Source of the DNA: Porogramme epimiltina
Taxonomy: Eukaryota; Basidiomycota; Agaricomycetes; Polyporales; Polyporaceae
Length of the DNA: 11,521 nucleotides
Assembly (NCBI GenBank): GCA_900155495.1
Contig: FTLJ01000045.1
Coordinates: 1 to 11,521 of the forward strand
Direction of reading: 5' to 3'
The position numbers and the translations under genes were made by a program. Under the pieces are notes generated by a model. The model was given only the letters and a program-made list of their open reading frames with translations. It ran no database searches and had not been told where the DNA came from. Positions 8,801 through 11,521 of the stretch are shown here, one piece after another. The number at the start of each line of letters is the position of its first letter. Position 1 is the first letter of the stretch.

Positions 8801-8881
8801 GTTCATATTTGCGGGGCGGGTCACAGCGAGGACATATCTTCAGTTGGGGAGACGGAGTCCCAGATGGAAAGCTCCTTGTGA
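5832..8881 (+). CDS. Copy C: seven-helix membrane protein, LINE inserted in intron 5
   Basis: Predicted 425 aa if spliced as 5832-5976, 6026-6357, 6411-6513, 6566-6713, 8225-8336, 8385-8516, 8576-8881. Introns other than the fifth are 48-59 bases. No stop or frameshift is seen in any exon, and exons 2 to 5 match copy B in length. The shared motifs are present: GDSIVWWR, LATNVIAT, LLVESG and TGCLVPL. Seven hydrophobic segments sit three residues later than in copy B up to helix 6. The cytoplasmic tail differs from B but keeps the islands LVSGGKS and GETESQ. Intron 5 was originally 53 bases (6714-6766); it now contains a minus-strand retrotransposon, making the distal acceptor 1511 bases from the donor. 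Because the target-site duplication copied the acceptor, the full protein can still be made by using the AG at 8223-8224. If the AG at 6765-6766 is used, translation ends at the TAA at 6888-6890. Function is unknown, and whether the gene still makes full-length mRNA cannot be told from sequence. Confidence 0.7.
6758..6768 (+). repeat. Left target-site duplication (11 bp), carries the original 3' splice site
   Basis: ACCTCTCAGGT is identical to 8216-8226. It contains the acceptor AG at 6765-6766, which would end a 53-base intron 5, the size expected from the sister introns. The poly-T run begins directly after it. The T at 6768 could belong to either the duplication or the tail, leaving one base of ambiguity. 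Confidence 0.9.
6769..7380 (-). other. 3' untranslated region and A-tail of the LINE
   Basis: This stretch follows the stop codon of the element and ends in its A-tail. It has GC-rich segments, a C9 run (G9 on the + strand at 7347-7355), a short GT-rich stretch near 7367-7380, and a repeated TAGTGTGGTG at 6962-6971 and 6987-6996. Open frames on both strands here, such as 7088-7336 and 6961-7311, have low-complexity Arg/Pro/Ser composition and I do not regard them as genes. Confidence 0.7.
7381..8214 (-). CDS. LINE polyprotein fragment: RNase H end plus C-terminal Cys/His motif
   Basis: An open frame of about 277 codons continues to the 5' truncation point at about 8215, with no start of its own; it is the C-terminal end of a LINE second-ORF protein. 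RNase H cleaves the RNA strand of RNA:DNA hybrids. Three of the four acidic catalytic positions can be placed: Glu in VYEAEVV near the truncated N-terminus, Asp in ALDNTAAI, and Asp in GNEAADKAAK after the WVPGHEG motif. The first Asp, normally in a DGS-type motif, is lost with the truncation. About 115 residues further on is a C-X2-C-X8-H-X4-C motif typical of the C-terminus of such elements, followed by LFAYINATERFR. The fragment lacks endonuclease and reverse transcriptase, so it cannot move by itself. It lies antisense inside intron 5 of copy C. Confidence 0.85.
   Translation of the reverse strand, partial: TVYEAEVVATILGIALLRAERQAIRRASIALDNTAAIRATTLRTSAPGRYLTDIFHAHVRKLKDARPGLRLTLRWVPGHEGVAGNEAADKAAKEAAAGHSSATRELPKELRKKLPHSASRARQNYAQELKALAASRWTPDTPRARRIKNVDDTLPSGRYAKLVKPLARRHANLLTQLRTGHVPLYAHLHRINRSTTSTCPTCGEAPETPTHFLLDCPTYAIHRAIQFRTLGREGRKLSVLLNSKNALRPLFAYINATERFRRIFGLLPELEDDTSDK
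8216..8226 (+). repeat. Right target-site duplication, second copy of the 3' splice site
   Basis: ACCTCTCAGGT, identical to 6758-6768. Its AG at 8223-8224 is followed by the sequence coding Y-H-W-R-I-L-R-T-H-L, which aligns with R-H-W-R-V-L-R-T-H-L of copy B, so this is where exon 5 of copy C resumes. Splicing here removes the whole element. Confidence 0.9.
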
Positions 8882-9284
8882 GCTAGTATGGCTGGTAGCT
8901 TCGGGCGATGTGAAGATGAATCTTATGTCAACAATGTGCTCCCAATAATCTACCCTCATGATTCATCACTTCGTTCTTGAGAAAAAACCAATTACAGCGT
9001 CAGCCGCAAACTTTGAGCCATATATCAGAGACCGTATTGGCGTTCGCAGAGTTACATGAAACGGACGACGGACGAACTGCTGTGCAGAGCCCCCAAAAGA
9101 AGAAGTGATGCCTGCAATGCGGAGATGTCGAGAATCGCGAGAATTTCATAAAGCTCGGGGAGGCAGGGTTGAGGAGGTTAAGTCTTGTATGAGCTGGGAG
9201 CCTGCTGGTCCCCTTAGGCACGCATCACCGTATAGTATGACGAGCTCAGGGTCATCACAGTGAGCAACCCACCAACGGGCGGCC
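8882..9284. other. Downstream of copy C; no gene recognised
   Basis: Should contain the 3' untranslated region of copy C and then the decayed front part of copy D. I cannot align any exon of the family with confidence before about 9285, and the open frames present show no motif. Confidence 0.45.
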
Positions 9285-9664
9285 TCCCTGTGTTGGTGGT
9301 GTTCTAGCGTAGTAAGCCCCCTTACATCATGCGCGTGAAGACGGAAATCTCATGACCGGCATCCGTTTATTATCGTTCTCGTCTAGCTCGTCGTAGCTCC
9401 GGATCCAGCATAGGATGGCTACGCCTTCGGGTGGATGCTGTCCCGTGTTACCGCAGCAGACCGTCGCCTCGAGTGAGGGAAGCTTGGCGAGAGCTGGCTC
9501 CATCAACCGCCTGTGTCACGGTGCAGCTTCCCACCGCCCCGATCGGAACGAAGCTGCGGCAGAACCACATTGAGGACGGCGATGATGCGGCTCGCATCGC
9601 AAGGATAGTCTCGAGTGTCGGAGGGACAGAAGGCAAACCAAAAGACGGGGCGAAGGTTCATTGA
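9285..9664 (+). pseudogene. Copy D: relic of the 3' end of another seven-helix gene
   Basis: The match is to copy A, not to B or C. A helix-7/intron-6 remnant near 9285-9310 (GTTCTAGCG then GTAAGC, against GTCTAGCG..GTAAGC in A) is followed by an intron relic with shared GCGCGTG/GTGCGCC and GAGACGGA/AAGACGGA blocks. From 9363 the last exon reads P-F-I-I-V-L-V, matching YPTLIIVLV, and then hits a TAG at 9384-9386. The tail encodes SEGSLARAGSI in one frame and VQLPTAPIGTK..EDGDDAARIARIVS..KPKDGA in another, aligning with SDGGSTRVGSI and IPLPAVPTGAK..EEGDAERAAEMVS..ELKDGA of A, so at least one frameshift has occurred. The last frame ends at 9662-9664. The upstream exons are missing or unrecognisable. 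Confidence 0.65.
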
Positions 9665-10696
9665 CTGCTTCGAACTGTACTACAGCTGTTTCCGAAATTG
9701 GTGTCCGAGCGCTTTTTGCAAGTCGCGCGTCGCGCACGAAAAAATCCGAAAAATAGAAAAATGGCTCGTGTGTATAGAGGCAGCTACGTGCCAGTTTGCA
9801 CCTCAGAAGGACTCATACATAGGGTGTAGATGTATATATAGTATGGTGGCATGGTTTTGAGCTCTTAGAAATAAGGACGGAGCTGATGCCGTTCGAGCGG
9901 CGTGCCAGCTGGCACTGTCAACTACAACCCTCGCTCTCGATTTACAGTCCACCATCTCATTCCCGAGGAGATTCGGGGTACTATAACGCCCTTCTATTGG
10001 GGCTACATCCGTGTGCATTGCATATCTAATACTACTCGTCGGCATTATCCCAAGGACACCGCACGGCGCCGCTCCTCCGAGTCAGCAGCGGTGGTCGCCT
10101 TCTTATGGACCATTTAGGAGCACCTAGTGGCACATTCTCGGTGCATTTTCAATGTGTGCGAGGACGCCACAATACGCCGAAGATGTGTCAAGGAATTCTC
10201 AGCAATTTAGGGTCTAAGCCGGGCCCTGGCGAGCACACACTGAACACAGCGGTGGCCGCCGGCCCCGGAGATTTTTGAGACATTCGTGCTACAGTATATA
10301 CGTACAACTTTTCGCCATCTTATTGTACTCTGCACCTCCTCTCCACCAAGATTTCTCTGTAGCTGCGTGATGCGGCCTGCATCAGTAAAGTCGCGCACAG
10401 CTTACTGACTTAAACGCCTTACGGCGCCCGTTAAGCTGGTAAGACGGTTAAGGCAAGTAAGGTGTAAGACATTAGTAGACTCATTGGTATTGAAGATACT
10501 TTCCGCATGGGCAGAGGAGAATATGATAAATTTTACATTCTAGCATCCAGTTGTGGTTTTCGTTTGTCCTATTGCCTATGGCGCAGCTTGTGCTCGAATA
10601 GTACCATGTTTTACATATATTGTAGCTAATGTACAATGCACAGCATCGCGTCCATGTAAGGGATTGAGCAACTTGTGATAGAATAGAACACATGAA
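9665..10696. other. Intergenic; no gene recognised
   Basis: No coding region with a recognisable motif on either strand. The stretch is AT-richer than the gene array, with A-runs near 9739-9765 and TA-rich patches near 9830-9840, and contains the palindromic structure listed separately at 10401-10461. The open frame at 9902-10117 shows no family resemblance. Confidence 0.5.
10401..10461. repeat. Imperfect inverted repeat built of CTTAC/GTAAG units
   Basis: The left arm 10401-10422 (CTTAC..CTTAA..CTTAC) pairs with the right arm 10439-10461 (GTAAG..TTAAG..GTAAG), with a few mismatches and one unpaired base. The central 16 bases contain GGCGCC and a further TTAAG. The GTAAG-type units recur at intervals of about 8-9 bases on the right (10431, 10439, 10448, 10456, 10464), and the left arm holds the complementary units at similar spacing. 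It could form a cruciform or, if transcribed, a hairpin of about 22 pairs. No function can be assigned. Confidence 0.6.
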
Positions 10697-10704
10697 TATA
10701 TAAA
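10697..10704 (+). promoter_or_regulatory. Possible TATA box upstream of the peptidase fragment
   Basis: TATATAAA followed by GGTG lies 123 bases before the ATG at 10820 and 47 bases before another ATG at 10744. It resembles the TATA boxes of the array. Without a clear gene start downstream this is only a candidate. Confidence 0.35.
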
Positions 10705-10987
10705 GGTGTCAAAGGGCGAGATACGCAAGCCGAAGCTACGAACATGCACAACAGAGCAAGACGTACCAAGGCAACAGCGGACTTGGGAGAGAAAACGATG
10801 CGGTTGAAGCGCCCACGGGATGGCGTGCTACTCGGGTGCTCGCCTGACCACGTCACTGCTTTCCTCTGGCTCTCACTATCTCTCGCATCTCATACCACGC
10901 CTTCTCAGACACGCTCCTCCACCACTTCTATGTGCAGGTAAAGAGCATTCACACAGTGTCTACGCCCATCTTCGCTCCCACCCCAAG

Positions 10988-11358
10988 TCTCAATCTACCT
11001 GGCCGGGGACGTATACGAACGTGGCGGGGCGACCCCCGCTATCTACAATGTCTTCGCATGGGGTATCAACGTCCCGTCCGTCGGCGAGCGCTCCATCGAG
11101 AAGGAGAACTTCGATGCGCTTGCGTCGCCCGTCGGATGGCATTCGCTTCCCTTTGCGAACGACCCCCAATCCGCGAACATCCGTCTGTCCAAGGATGCCG
11201 CCAAGATCCGCAACACAACTACTACGTGGGGCAACAACGTTTTCGCTCATGAGAACTGGGAAGGTCGCACCGGCGAGCGCGGGGCATGTTGCGATGCTCG
11301 TGGAACTGAGCTTTCACGAGAATATTGTGAGGCTACCATGCGACATGGATGTGAGTGA
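10988..11358 (+). pseudogene. Fragment of an M36 (fungalysin) extracellular metallopeptidase
   Basis: From about 11008 to 11265 one frame encodes the start of the mature region of an M36 peptidase. I recognise YNVFAWGIN, ERSIEK, LASPVGWHSLP, ANDP and TTTTWGNNVFAHENWEG, which in complete enzymes lie shortly after the propeptide and well before the catalytic site. Fungalysins are secreted zinc endopeptidases that degrade proteins outside the cell. The match stops after HENWEG; the frame then runs with no family resemblance to a TGA at 11356-11358. No HEXXH zinc motif or propeptide is visible in the window. A GT-AG intron at 10938-10987 (50 bases) would join this frame to an ATG at 10820, removing an in-frame TAA, but the resulting 39-residue leader does not look like the usual signal peptide and propeptide. 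I read it as a broken fragment; a divergent gene continuing beyond 11521 is possible but less likely. Confidence 0.6.
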
Positions 11359-11521
11359 TCCTTTTCTAGTCTAGCTACTCTTGGGAGTGGGGACTTCAGG
11401 AGGGACTCGCGGCTCTTGGGTCGTGGATGGGAACACAATGGTGCGACGGCATGGAGGCGAGTGTGCGGGGCATGCTAATGGTTTGCCGATGGGTCACTAC
11501 CCCACCAGTGTTCTTGGTTGC
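11359..11521. other. Right end; nothing recognised
   Basis: After the stop that closes the peptidase frame I see no continuation of the M36 family in any frame and no other feature. A GTGAGT at 11351 followed by CTAG at 11371-11374 could be read as a very short intron, but nothing recognisable follows it. Confidence 0.4.

Larger units (their letters stand above)
5606..8881 (+). repeat. Tandem duplication unit C (paralogous to 2541-4384)
   Basis: Second unit of the tandem pair, containing promoter and gene C in the same orientation as unit B. The extra length relative to unit B is almost entirely the retrotransposon at 6769-8215 and one copy of its 11-bp target duplication. Divergence is spread over introns, exons and flanks, so the duplication is not recent, whereas the insertion in it looks young. 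Confidence 0.65.

Noticed and set aside
9713..9744. T-run, GCGCGTCGCGC palindrome and A-run suggesting a hairpin or terminator
   Set aside because: The arms do not pair well outside the 11-base palindrome, and simple T-run hairpin terminators do not apply to fungal mRNA genes.
1..11521. tRNA, rRNA, CRISPR arrays or bacterial-type operons
   Set aside because: No cloverleaf, rRNA or spaced-repeat pattern was seen, and the spliced genes show the DNA is eukaryotic.

Overview
The window looks like nuclear DNA of a filamentous basidiomycete, most likely an agaricomycete. Three things point there: multi-exon genes with short GT-AG introns of about 48-60 bases, a tandem family of seven-helix membrane proteins of a type I associate with mushroom-forming fungi, and relics of a non-LTR retrotransposon and of an M36 (fungalysin) metallopeptidase. 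The species is not identifiable by eye.

Layout, all family copies on the + strand. 1-424: no gene recognised, only a possible TATA box before copy A. 425-1692 (copy A): a decayed seven-helix gene with in-frame stops, frameshifts and an internal deletion. 2541-4384 (copy B): promoter and an apparently intact gene, seven exons, 422 aa. 5606-8881 (copy C): a paralogue with a matching promoter and the same exon plan, predicted 425 aa once spliced. Intron 5 of copy C holds a 5'-truncated, minus-strand LINE-type retrotransposon (about 6769-8215) flanked by an exact 11-bp target-site duplication. 9285-9664 (copy D): the last piece of another family member, broken. 9665-10980: no recognisable gene, but an unusual imperfect palindrome made of repeated GTAAG/CTTAC units (10401-10461). 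10988-11358: a fragment of an M36 metallopeptidase without its zinc-binding site.

The main story is a local birth-and-death gene cluster. A and D share one kind of C-terminal tail and B and C share another. B and C also share promoter DNA, with the TATA box exactly 65 bases before the ATG in both. The most striking detail is that the LINE landed on the 3' splice site of copy C, and its target-site duplication copied that splice site, so an acceptor exists on each side of the insert. The gene could therefore be spliced normally across a roughly 1.5-kb intron, or be cut short if the upstream acceptor is used.

The predicted B and C proteins have an N-outside, C-inside seven-helix topology like that of G-protein-coupled receptors, supported by charge distribution, but no ligand or function can be assigned from the sequence.
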